Part shown: piece after piece, positions 52,242 through 59,356 of the stretch
Layout of the letters: every line of letters begins with the position of its first letter
How positions within the stretch are numbered: position 1 is the first letter of the stretch
Program-made: the position numbers and the translations under genes
NCBI GenBank assembly: GCA_017463585.1
Contig: JAFTOX010000003.1
Coordinates: 62,001-126,000 of the forward strand
Length of the DNA stretch: 64,000 bases
Reading direction: 5' to 3'
Source: Rikenellaceae bacterium
Lineage (GTDB): Bacteria; Bacteroidota; Bacteroidia; Bacteroidales; Rikenellaceae
Notes under the pieces: model-generated
Databases searched by the model: none
Seen by the model: the letters and a program-made list of their open reading frames with translations, nothing else
What the model was told of the DNA's origin: nothing

Positions 52242-52956
52242 TTGGAAAGAACGCACCGAATTGTTGCTTGGAGTAGAGAAGGCTGCCAAACTCGCCGAAG
52301 CGCACGTGCTTGTGGTTGGCTTGGGCGGTGTCGGAGCATACGCAGCCGAGATGGTCTGCCGTGCGGGTGTCGGGCGTATGACCATTGCCGATTCGGACGA
52401 TGTGTCAGAGAGTAATATCAACCGTCAGCTTGTCGCTCTTCACTCGACCGTGGGTCGTGCCAAGAGCAATGTGCTGGCCGAGCGCCTGCGAGATATTAAT
52501 CCCGATTTGCAACTCGATGTGGTTCAGCGATATATCCGCGATGAGGAGACTGATCGAATACTCGATGCGGCACACTATGACTATATCATTGATGCTATCG
52601 ATACCTTGTCGCCCAAAGCAGCGTTGATCAAAGGTGCGCTCGATCGCAGTATTCCCATCGTGAGTGCGATGGGCGCGGGAGCAAAGACCGATCCTACGCG
52701 CGTTGAGGTGGCCGATATCGGTAGTACGCATCACTGCCCGCTGGCTCATATGCTGCGCAAACGTCTGCATAAAATGGGAATCCGCACGGGTTTTTATGCA
52801 GTTTTCTCGGCTGAGCCCGTCCGCGAGGGGGCGATGATCATCAGCGAGGAGACCAACAAAAAATCCAACACAGGAACAATCTCGTATATGCCTGCTGTCT
52901 TCGGTTGTGCGTGTGCTTCGGTCGTTGTTCGTGACCTGCTGGGTGAGATGAAATAA
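52234..52956 (+). CDS. tcdA: tRNA threonylcarbamoyladenosine dehydratase (ThiF/E1-like)
   Basis: 240 residues. The nucleotide-binding loop VLVVGLGGVGAYAAE (about 26-40), DSDDVSESNINRQL and DAIDTLSPKAAL are typical of TcdA (CsdL/YgdL). It activates t6A37 with ATP to form the cyclic ct6A on tRNAs reading ANN codons. The start overlaps the tatD reading frame end, so a tatD frameshift may lower its translation. ATG 52234 is used; an in-frame TTG lies six bases before. Confidence 0.93.
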   Translation: MSNWKERTELLLGVEKAAKLAEAHVLVVGLGGVGAYAAEMVCRAGVGRMTIADSDDVSESNINRQLVALHSTVGRAKSNVLAERLRDINPDLQLDVVQRYIRDEETDRILDAAHYDYIIDAIDTLSPKAALIKGALDRSIPIVSAMGAGAKTDPTRVEVADIGSTHHCPLAHMLRKRLHKMGIRTGFYAVFSAEPVREGAMIISEETNKKSNTGTISYMPAVFGCACASVVVRDLLGEMK

Positions 52957-52967
52957 TAAACAATAAT

Positions 52968-54674
52968 ATGAAACAAAAACTACTAATGCTCTTAGCGTTG
53001 CTGACTTTAACTAATGCGTTAGCTCAGCAACGTGATAACTATCGGGTAGCCTTCGATCCCGCGACCGTTCGCAACGAAAATGTACCCGAAGGAGAGATCC
53101 TAAAACGCTCATTCAACGAGTCGAAAATCTATCCGATGACCACGCGTGATTATTGGATTTATGTACCCGCAGCATACGATGCGTCGAAGCCCGCTTGTCT
53201 GTTCGTCTGCTTGGACGGAATCACCTACAATGCTCCGACCGTTTTCGACAACCTTATCGCAAGCGGTCAAATGCCCGTTACGATTGGCGTTTTTGTCAAT
53301 CCTGGCGTGGTGCGTGACGCTGATGGTGGCGTGATCCGCTACAATCGCAGTAATGAATTCGATCGTACTGATGGAACGTTTGCGCGTTTCTTAATCGAGG
53401 AGTTACTGCCTGAGGTTGAGCGACAAACGACTGCGGACGGTCGTCCTATTTGCCTTTCGACCGACCCCAATGATTGCGCTATTGCGGGTTCGAGTAGCGG
53501 TGGCATTTGTGCATTCACGGCGGCGTGGTCGCGTCCCGATCGTTTTGCCCGAGTATTCAGTGCAGTAGGCACTTATGTGTCAATGCGTGGCGGAAACGAA
53601 TATCAGGCTGTGATCCGTAAAACCGAGCCTAAACCGCTGCGAATCTTCTTGCAGGACGGTCTGTATGACGTGTGGAATGGAATTTTTGGTGATTGGTATG
53701 AGGCTAATATTTTGGTCGAATCTGCACTCAATTTTAGTGGTTATGAGGTAGCTCATACGTGGGGGCGCGGTGGTCATAGCAATACCCACGCAAACCGAAT
53801 TTTCCCCGATGTAATGCGTTGGTTGTGGAAGGGTTGGCCACTCCCAATTCAAGCAGGACGTTCGCAGAATGATATGCTCGCTGCAATACTTCCCGAGGAG
53901 GGCGGCTGGTCGCGTGTCGAGGGCGCAAATGTTGCGGATAAATTATTCACGTGCGGCGAGAGAATAGTGTTTGCAAATGGTGGTGAAGTGTGCGATGTAG
54001 AGGGCAATTCGTTGCTCCGTTTGAAGGCGGGTGAGCGTCTGATTGGCGATGACGTAGAAGCTCTCTATTTGTCAAATGTAAAGAATGAAATTATCCGTGT
54101 GGTCAACGGCAAACGCACAAAAATTGCAACGGCTCAAAACAAAGTAGAACAATTGATTGCAACTGATAACCTCAATCGATACTTTATGTCTGGCGGTTCG
54201 CTCGTTCAACTCGATTCAAATGGCAAAATGACCGTTGTAAACGATGGTTTGTCGTGCGGTGCGAGTCTTGCGCTTTATCCCGATCATCGACTGCTTATTT
54301 GCAATGAGCCGAACACCCGTTGGTTGCTGAGTTATGTTGTTGGTGAGGGAGGCAAGCCGATGGCTGGTCAGCGTTTCTATTGGTTGCACAATATGACGGG
54401 CGATGATTCGCAACAAGTAGGGCAGATGTGCTTCGATGAGAATGGAAATCTCTATGTGGCGACGGCGATGGGCGTGCAGGTGTGCGATCAAAATGGTCGT
54501 GTACGCGCAATTCTGCCTTTGCCTGATAGTGCTCCGATTCGCTCGTTGGCATTTGTCGGAACAAAGCTCTATGTGGCGAATGAACGGGGCGAGATTTTCG
54601 TGCGCGAATTGAAGGTTGCGGGCGCCCAGCCGTGGCAGGCGGCCACTTCACCTAAAAGTCAAGGTCAAGGTTGA
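52968..54674 (+). CDS. Secreted esterase-like alpha/beta hydrolase with C-terminal SMP-30/propeller-like domain
   Basis: 568 residues with a signal peptide (MKQKLLMLLALLTLTNALA). Residues 30-300 form an esterase-D-type hydrolase: the nucleophile elbow is GSSSG (Ser176), FLQDGLYDVWNG lies on the acid strand, and GRGGHSNTHANRIFPDVMRWLW provides the His. Residues about 330-560 contain repeated beta segments ending in DENGNLYVATAMGVQVCDQNG and LYVANERGEIFVREL, resembling SMP-30/gluconolactonase propellers. The combination suggests hydrolysis of a sugar ester or lactone outside the cell. It lies 24 bp before the 2-hydroxyacid dehydrogenase gene. Substrate unknown. Confidence 0.75.
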   Translation: MKQKLLMLLALLTLTNALAQQRDNYRVAFDPATVRNENVPEGEILKRSFNESKIYPMTTRDYWIYVPAAYDASKPACLFVCLDGITYNAPTVFDNLIASGQMPVTIGVFVNPGVVRDADGGVIRYNRSNEFDRTDGTFARFLIEELLPEVERQTTADGRPICLSTDPNDCAIAGSSSGGICAFTAAWSRPDRFARVFSAVGTYVSMRGGNEYQAVIRKTEPKPLRIFLQDGLYDVWNGIFGDWYEANILVESALNFSGYEVAHTWGRGGHSNTHANRIFPDVMRWLWKGWPLPIQAGRSQNDMLAAILPEEGGWSRVEGANVADKLFTCGERIVFANGGEVCDVEGNSLLRLKAGERLIGDDVEALYLSNVKNEIIRVVNGKRTKIATAQNKVEQLIATDNLNRYFMSGGSLVQLDSNGKMTVVNDGLSCGASLALYPDHRLLICNEPNTRWLLSYVVGEGGKPMAGQRFYWLHNMTGDDSQQVGQMCFDENGNLYVATAMGVQVCDQNGRVRAILPLPDSAPIRSLAFVGTKLYVANERGEIFVRELKVAGAQPWQAATSPKSQGQG

Positions 54675-54698
54675 TAAACAATTAAAACAGATATAGAT

Positions 54699-55640
54699 AT
54701 GAAACCAGAAATTGTTTTCTTGGACGAATATTCGTTGAGTAATGCAGATTTGTCGCGTGTACGCTCGATGGGCGATTATCGTTCCTATTACAATACGTTG
54801 GCGGATGAGATTGTTGAGCGTGTCGGCAATGCTGAAATTGTGATCACGAATAAGGTGCCTTTCTCGCGTGAAACGATGAAGGCTCTGCCCAATCTGCGAC
54901 TGATCTGTGTGGCAGCGACGGGTGTCAATATCATTGACCTTGAAGCGGCGGCCGAACTTGGTATCGAGGTGCGAAATGCGGCGGGTTATTCGACTGAGTC
55001 GGTGACTGAAACCACGATTGGCGCAGCGTTGGCTTTGTGCAGAAATATAGGCTATTACGACAATTATATCAAGTCGGGTCGATACTCGGCAGATGGGTTG
55101 ATGTTCAATTTTGATCGTCCGACGCGACGTCTGTGTGGAAAGCGTTGGGGTGTGATTGGATTGGGCGCAATTGGCCGAAATGTGGCACGTGTAGCGCAGG
55201 CGCTTGGTTGCGAGGTGGTATATGCCTCGACGTCGGGTGTTAAGCGCGAAGAGGCGTGGCAGTGTGTGTCGCTCGAAGAGCTTTTGTCGACTTCTGACGT
55301 GGTTTCGATACATTGCCCGCTCAATGCCGCAACGCGCAATTTGATAGATGCTGCAAAACTTGATATAATGAAACCCGACGCTCTGTTAATCAATGTTGCA
55401 CGTGGTGGTATTGTTGATGAGAAAGCGTTGGCTGAGGCGATCGATGCAGGCAAGATCGGAGGTGCGGCGCTCGATGTGTTTGTGAATGAGCCAATCGAGG
55501 CAGATTCACCGTTGTTGAAGGTCGAAAAGAGCGACCGATTGTTGCTTTCGCCGCACAATGCGTGGTCGGCAGCCGAGTCGATTACGACGTTGGTTGGTTG
55601 TATCGAACGCAATATCGAGGACTATCTCGCTCGTCGATAA
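54699..55640 (+). CDS. D-2-hydroxyacid dehydrogenase
   Basis: 313 residues. The NAD-binding loop GVIGLGAIGRNVARVAQAL is central, and the catalytic triad is present: Arg in LINVARGGIVDEKAL, Glu in LDVFVNEPIE and His in LLLSPHNAW. It is of the size of hydroxypyruvate/glyoxylate reductases (HprA-like) and related D-lactate-type enzymes; the exact substrate cannot be read. It shares a transcript with the secreted esterase (24-bp gap). The stand-alone RNA begins about 38 bp after its stop. Confidence 0.88.
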   Translation: MKPEIVFLDEYSLSNADLSRVRSMGDYRSYYNTLADEIVERVGNAEIVITNKVPFSRETMKALPNLRLICVAATGVNIIDLEAAAELGIEVRNAAGYSTESVTETTIGAALALCRNIGYYDNYIKSGRYSADGLMFNFDRPTRRLCGKRWGVIGLGAIGRNVARVAQALGCEVVYASTSGVKREEAWQCVSLEELLSTSDVVSIHCPLNAATRNLIDAAKLDIMKPDALLINVARGGIVDEKALAEAIDAGKIGGAALDVFVNEPIEADSPLLKVEKSDRLLLSPHNAWSAAESITTLVGCIERNIEDYLARR

Positions 55641-55642
55641 GT

Positions 55643-55672
55643 TTTGCAATTGCAAAAGATTTCGTATATTTG
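55643..55672 (+). promoter_or_regulatory. Strong promoter of the stand-alone RNA
   Basis: TTTG (55643-55646), an 18-bp spacer and TATATTTG (55665-55672) match the consensus exactly. They begin right after the dehydrogenase stop codon, with no reading frame downstream for about 330 bp. Confidence 0.85.
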
Positions 55673-55677
55673 TCGAA

Positions 55678-55867
55678 GAAATTGAGGCTATAATTTAGCC
55701 ATTTTACAATAACATATAACTCAATCGCTGTCGAATCACCACCTCGTAAGCAGACGAGTTAGTACAATTCTTGTTGGGAGTATTGTGCCCGATTGGCGCA
55801 GATTTCCCATAAAGAATTGTGGCTTGTGGTGAGCCCGACAGCGTATGGCGAATATCTGCGCTTTTTT
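55678..55867 (+). ncRNA. Candidate stand-alone structured RNA, about 190 nt
   Basis: A perfect promoter precedes it and a T7 run (about 55861-55867) ends it. Visible pairings are ATTGAG / CTCAAT near the 5' end with an inner GGCTA / TAGCC; then a main arm CGCTGTCG / CGACAGCG, TCACCAC / GTGGTGA, ACAATTCTT / AAGAATTGT, TGGGA / TCCCA and TGTGCC / GGCGCA with a 5-nt loop. A small side hairpin CTCGT / ACGAG sits in the 5' strand of a large asymmetric bubble. GCGCAGAT inside the apical arm can instead pair with ATCTGCGC just before the T-run, so two folds compete. Size and shape fit a 6S-type or Bacteroidales-1-like RNA; a riboswitch is less likely because the next gene seems to have its own promoter. 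The 55641-56004 gap holds nothing else except that promoter. Confidence 0.65.
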
Positions 55868-55922
55868 TTATTTGTGCAGGTCGCCTATGACGATATGTGA
55901 ATGATTTACGAATATACGGGTT

Positions 55923-55955
55923 TTTGCCGAAAATCACCCTGTCGGTTTAACTTTT
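55923..55955 (+). promoter_or_regulatory. Promoter of the transglutaminase-like gene
   Basis: TTTG (55923-55926), a 21-bp spacer and TAACTTTT (55948-55955, one mismatch); the ATG is 49 bp downstream. Confidence 0.5.
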
Positions 55956-56004
55956 CGCGTCTTCGTGCGTCATATAGTCAAAGGTACTTAAAATTATAAA
56001 TGTT

Positions 56005-57249
56005 ATGAAGAAAAATTTTGTGAATCTGAAAACGATTGTTCTGCTCATACTCGCTATGACGGCTATCACCACGTGGGCGCAGACACCTGCTTGGCAGCAG
56101 CAACTCGATCGCCTTGACAAGGAGGCTGATCAACTCTACGAAAAACAGGATTGGAAGCGACTTGTTGCCAATCAGGAGCAATATCGCAAAATCATTATGG
56201 CTCAACCCGATTCGGTGCGTCAGGAGTATTTGTGGGACACGGATCTGTCGGGTAATTTCTACTACAATTTGGCTTGTTGGCGAGCTCTTGCGGGCGACAA
56301 GAGAGGGGCGTTGAGCACGTTCGAGTATTACACCGACCGCGTGATCAACCGCGAAGAGATACGTCTGTCGCACATTAACACCGACAGCGATCTAAATTCA
56401 CTGCGCGAAGAGCCGCGTTTCGTGAAATGTATGGAGCGCTTGCAAAAATGGGGCGATTACAAACAGATTTTGAAAGACGCCAAGCCCTACTATTCGGGCC
56501 TGCACCCCGAGGGCATAAAGTTCCGCTATATGGCGCCCAATAATCCCGACTTGGTTCAACTGCGTGAGCAATTCAAGTTGGATAGTGTGGCTGGCGCAGG
56601 CGACGAAATTTCAAAGATTAAAAACCTTCTGCATTGGGTTCACGAGGTTGTGCCACACGATGGCAACTCGGATAATCCCAAGATTAAGAATACAGCCGCA
56701 ATGATCGAGCTCTGCCGAGAGGAGAATCGTGGCGTAAATTGTCGTATGATGGCTCAGATGCTCACCGAGGTATATCTCGCAATGGGTTTCAAGGCGCGAT
56801 TTGTAACCTGTATGCCAATGAATTATGTGAGCGATTGCCACGTTATAACAGTTGTGTACAGCAATACGCTCAATAAATGGGTGTGGGTCGATCCGACATT
56901 CGATCTGTTTGTGATGGACGAGAATGGAACAATGCTTTCGATCGCCGAAGTGCGCGAGCGTATCCGTAACGATAAACCTTTGCAGATCAACGACTATGCA
57001 AATTGGAATCACCGATCGCCGCAAACCAAAGAGTATTACATCGACCACTATATGGCAAAGAATCTATACTACTTGGTGTGTATGGAGCACTCGCGATTCA
57101 ATGCCGAAACCGTCATCGAGGGTCAGACGTATCGCTATATTGCGCTTATGCCCTACGACAAGATAAACTCCGAATCGAGTGCGATAGGTTGGAACGATCT
57201 CCGTATATGCGACGAGCAACTGTTCTGGCAATCACCCTATGAAGAGTAA
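56005..57249 (+). CDS. Secreted transglutaminase-like protein
   Basis: 414 residues with a hydrophobic N-terminal signal (about 9-25, TIVLLILAMTAITTWA). Residues 30-170 are helical and TPR-like (FYYNLACWRALAGDKRGALSTF). The transglutaminase core keeps the triad: Cys246 (NRGVNCRMMAQM), His279 (SDCHVITVVY) and Asp296 (WVWVDPTFD). Such domains can be peptidases, cross-linkers or inactive binders. It stands alone downstream of the stand-alone RNA and has its own weak promoter and a strong terminator. Confidence 0.82.
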   Translation: MKKNFVNLKTIVLLILAMTAITTWAQTPAWQQQLDRLDKEADQLYEKQDWKRLVANQEQYRKIIMAQPDSVRQEYLWDTDLSGNFYYNLACWRALAGDKRGALSTFEYYTDRVINREEIRLSHINTDSDLNSLREEPRFVKCMERLQKWGDYKQILKDAKPYYSGLHPEGIKFRYMAPNNPDLVQLREQFKLDSVAGAGDEISKIKNLLHWVHEVVPHDGNSDNPKIKNTAAMIELCREENRGVNCRMMAQMLTEVYLAMGFKARFVTCMPMNYVSDCHVITVVYSNTLNKWVWVDPTFDLFVMDENGTMLSIAEVRERIRNDKPLQINDYANWNHRSPQTKEYYIDHYMAKNLYYLVCMEHSRFNAETVIEGQTYRYIALMPYDKINSESSAIGWNDLRICDEQLFWQSPYEE

Positions 57250-57255
57250 AACGAT

Positions 57256-57287
57256 AAAGCCTACCACCCGAAAAGTTGGTAGGCTTT
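57256..57287. terminator. Bidirectional terminator between the transglutaminase and M23 genes
   Basis: Perfect 11-bp stem AAAGCCTACCA / TGGTAGGCTTT with a 10-nt loop and flanking T-rich sequence. Confidence 0.9.
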
Positions 57288-57290
57288 GTT

Positions 57291-58259
57291 TTAGTCGAAC
57301 GATTGCATACCCGATTGGGCGATCTGCATAATGCGATAGTATTGGTCGGGTGTCAGCTCCATAAAGAAGTAATGGATCGGATCGACACGCATACCGTTGT
57401 AACGCACCTCATAATGGAGGTGTGGTGCGAGCGAAAGACCCGTATTGCCACTCAGCGCCACGATATCGCCACGACGTACCGTCGCCCCGCGCTTGACATA
57501 AACCTTACTCAGGTGGCTGTATGAGGTGGTGTAGCCGTTGCCGTGATCGATTACGAGAGTTTGACCCGATGTCGAGTTGCGCAGAGCCACCTCGCTGACG
57601 CGGCCGTCGGCAGTAGCAAAGACTCGGGTGCCCTCGGGGACGGTGTAATCGACACCTTGGTGCGACGCCAACGTCTTGAAGAAGGGGTGGATTCGCATAC
57701 CGTACGAGGCGGTGAGTAGAGTCAGCTCGTCGTTGATAACGGGTTGAATAGCAGGGATATAGTTGCGTTCGTTGCCCGCGTCGCTAATTTTGTGCAGCAA
57801 CTTACGATAGGACGAGGTCAGCGACTCGATATTCTTCTCCATCGAGGTTACTCGTTCGTTGAATGTGCGCGAAAGGACATCAGTCGGCTGGCTGATAAGA
57901 TTCTCATAACGAGCCCAACTGCTCACGTTACCACCGCCTCCCATATCGTAGGGGTCGGCCTCGAACATAATGTTAAAGACATTCTTGTCGCGAGCCACAA
58001 CATTATCAATCACACGCGAAATGGAGTCATAACGTGCGCTCAGTACCTCGTACTCCTCACGCAGACGATCGGTCGAGTGCTTGGCTGCGTACTCGGTCGG
58101 AGTGTCGAAGAAGAGCGAAAAACCGAGATAGTAGCAAACAGCCAATCCGATCCAAACGAAAGCTTGGATCACACCGCGCGAGATCTTCTGTCGCAGTTGG
58201 CGACGGCAGCGCATACGCTCGACGCGCTCTTCACGGGATATGTTATTAGTCTGCTTCAT
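57291..58259 (-). CDS. M23 (LytM-type) metallopeptidase, membrane anchored, second of a pair
   Basis: 322 residues. A basic N terminus (RCRRQLRQKISR) and one membrane helix (about 28-50) precede a coiled coil (60-160) and a LytM domain. The zinc ligands are complete: His200 and Asp204 (SHQGVD), and His280/His282 (PHLHYEV). It should cut peptidoglycan cross-bridges or stems in the periplasm. Its start overlaps the end of the upstream M23 gene by 14 bp, so the two are translationally coupled. The long coiled coil resembles that of division-linked LytM proteins. Confidence 0.9.
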   Translation of the reverse strand: MKQTNNISREERVERMRCRRQLRQKISRGVIQAFVWIGLAVCYYLGFSLFFDTPTEYAAKHSTDRLREEYEVLSARYDSISRVIDNVVARDKNVFNIMFEADPYDMGGGGNVSSWARYENLISQPTDVLSRTFNERVTSMEKNIESLTSSYRKLLHKISDAGNERNYIPAIQPVINDELTLLTASYGMRIHPFFKTLASHQGVDYTVPEGTRVFATADGRVSEVALRNSTSGQTLVIDHGNGYTTSYSHLSKVYVKRGATVRRGDIVALSGNTGLSLAPHLHYEVRYNGMRVDPIHYFFMELTPDQYYRIMQIAQSGMQSFD

Positions 58260-59220
58260 AGGTAGTTTCGCGTGCCGAGCTGATGATGTCCTCAAACTCT
58301 TCGGCGCTCATATTCTTATTAATGTAATTGATCGGGTTCACGTGGTGGCCCATATAAAGCACCTCGTAATGGAGGTGCGGACCGGTCGAAATACCCGTAT
58401 TGCCCAAGTCTGCAATGCGCTGACCGCGCACAATCTTGTCGCCCTCTTTGACCCAAACCTTATCCAAATGGGCATAGCGGGTTTGGTAGCCGAACTCGTG
58501 GTCGATCACGATCTGCGTGCCGTAACCGCGACGCGAGCGGGTGATCTCAACCTCTTTAACCGTGCCGTTGCCTGTCGCATAAACCGGATCGCCGATATGA
58601 CCTCCGAGGTCGATACCTTTGTGAGGTCGCCAGATGTGCAATTTGGGGTGGAAACGCATACCGTAAGCGCCAATGTGACCTTTAAGTAACTTCTTGTCAA
58701 TCGGCATAATAGCAGGTATGGCCAGCGACATATTCTCCTTGTTCTTTGCTAATATCTGCAACTCGTCGAATGAGCGCGATTCGAGATAGGTTTTGCGTGT
58801 CAATTCGTCGAGTTTGATCCACGTCGAGGTCATCAATGACGAGTAGTCGTCGCCGCGTAACGAGGCGTACTTCGAATCGGGATAGGGCGAATATATACCG
58901 TCGATCGAGAGCGTGTCGGCTGCGAACAGGGTGCGATAGACACGGTTGTCGCGGTGCTTGATTTCGTCCAGTTGATTCATCGAGGCGTCGATCTTGCTCT
59001 GCAAAATTCGATACTTGATGATAAGTTCGTTGTTTTCGCGATGGATTCGGTAGAGTTTGGGTGTGTAGAAGAAATACGAAAAGATCGCATTGAAGATCGA
59101 CGCAAGGATAAAAGCAACCAAAATTTTTCGCAAAAGGCGATAGTACCGCAGCTTGAAAGGCGCGGTTACCACCTCGTAAGTGAGTGTCTGCGGGTTGAAT
59201 TTATACTCTTTTTTCTCCAT
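58246..59220 (-). CDS. M23 (LytM-type) metallopeptidase, membrane anchored, first of a pair
   Basis: 324 residues. A short cytoplasmic segment (YKFNPQTLTYEVV) and one membrane helix (about 31-52) precede a coiled coil (55-95) and a LytM domain. The zinc ligands are complete: His200 and Asp204 (PHKGID), His282/His284 (PHLHYEV). The N-terminal pattern is shared by Bacteroidetes M23 proteins transcribed divergently from alaS. It overlaps its paralogue by 14 bp, and the two have identical spacing of catalytic residues, suggesting an old duplication. Confidence 0.9.
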   Translation of the reverse strand: MEKKEYKFNPQTLTYEVVTAPFKLRYYRLLRKILVAFILASIFNAIFSYFFYTPKLYRIHRENNELIIKYRILQSKIDASMNQLDEIKHRDNRVYRTLFAADTLSIDGIYSPYPDSKYASLRGDDYSSLMTSTWIKLDELTRKTYLESRSFDELQILAKNKENMSLAIPAIMPIDKKLLKGHIGAYGMRFHPKLHIWRPHKGIDLGGHIGDPVYATGNGTVKEVEITRSRRGYGTQIVIDHEFGYQTRYAHLDKVWVKEGDKIVRGQRIADLGNTGISTGPHLHYEVLYMGHHVNPINYINKNMSAEEFEDIISSARETTYEAD

Positions 59221-59242
59221 ATCATTAAAAAACGCTGCGCAT

Positions 59243-59276
59243 TTTGGGCAAAATTACAGCAAAATGTGTAACTTTG
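59243..59276 (+). promoter_or_regulatory. Promoter of alaS-gpmI
   Basis: TTTG (59243-59246), a 22-bp spacer and TAACTTTG (59269-59276). The elements occupy the same 38 bp as the opposite-facing M23 promoter. Confidence 0.75.
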
Positions 59277-59280
59277 CAAA
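59249..59280 (-). promoter_or_regulatory. Promoter of the M23 gene pair
   Basis: Minus-strand TTTG (59277-59280), a 20-bp spacer and TAATTTTG (59249-59256), an exact -7 match. It interlocks completely with the alaS promoter on the other strand. Confidence 0.75.
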
Positions 59281-59356
59281 TTCTCGCGTGCATATAACGA
59301 ACGCGCGCGACCAATTATTACGTGATTTGATAACAAATAAACATCAAAAATAGAGA

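Noticed and set aside
55678-55867. tmRNA, RNase P RNA or SRP RNA as identity of the structured RNA
   Set aside because: No tmRNA tag frame or tRNA-like ends, no conserved RNase P core sequences and no GNAR-type SRP loop were seen.
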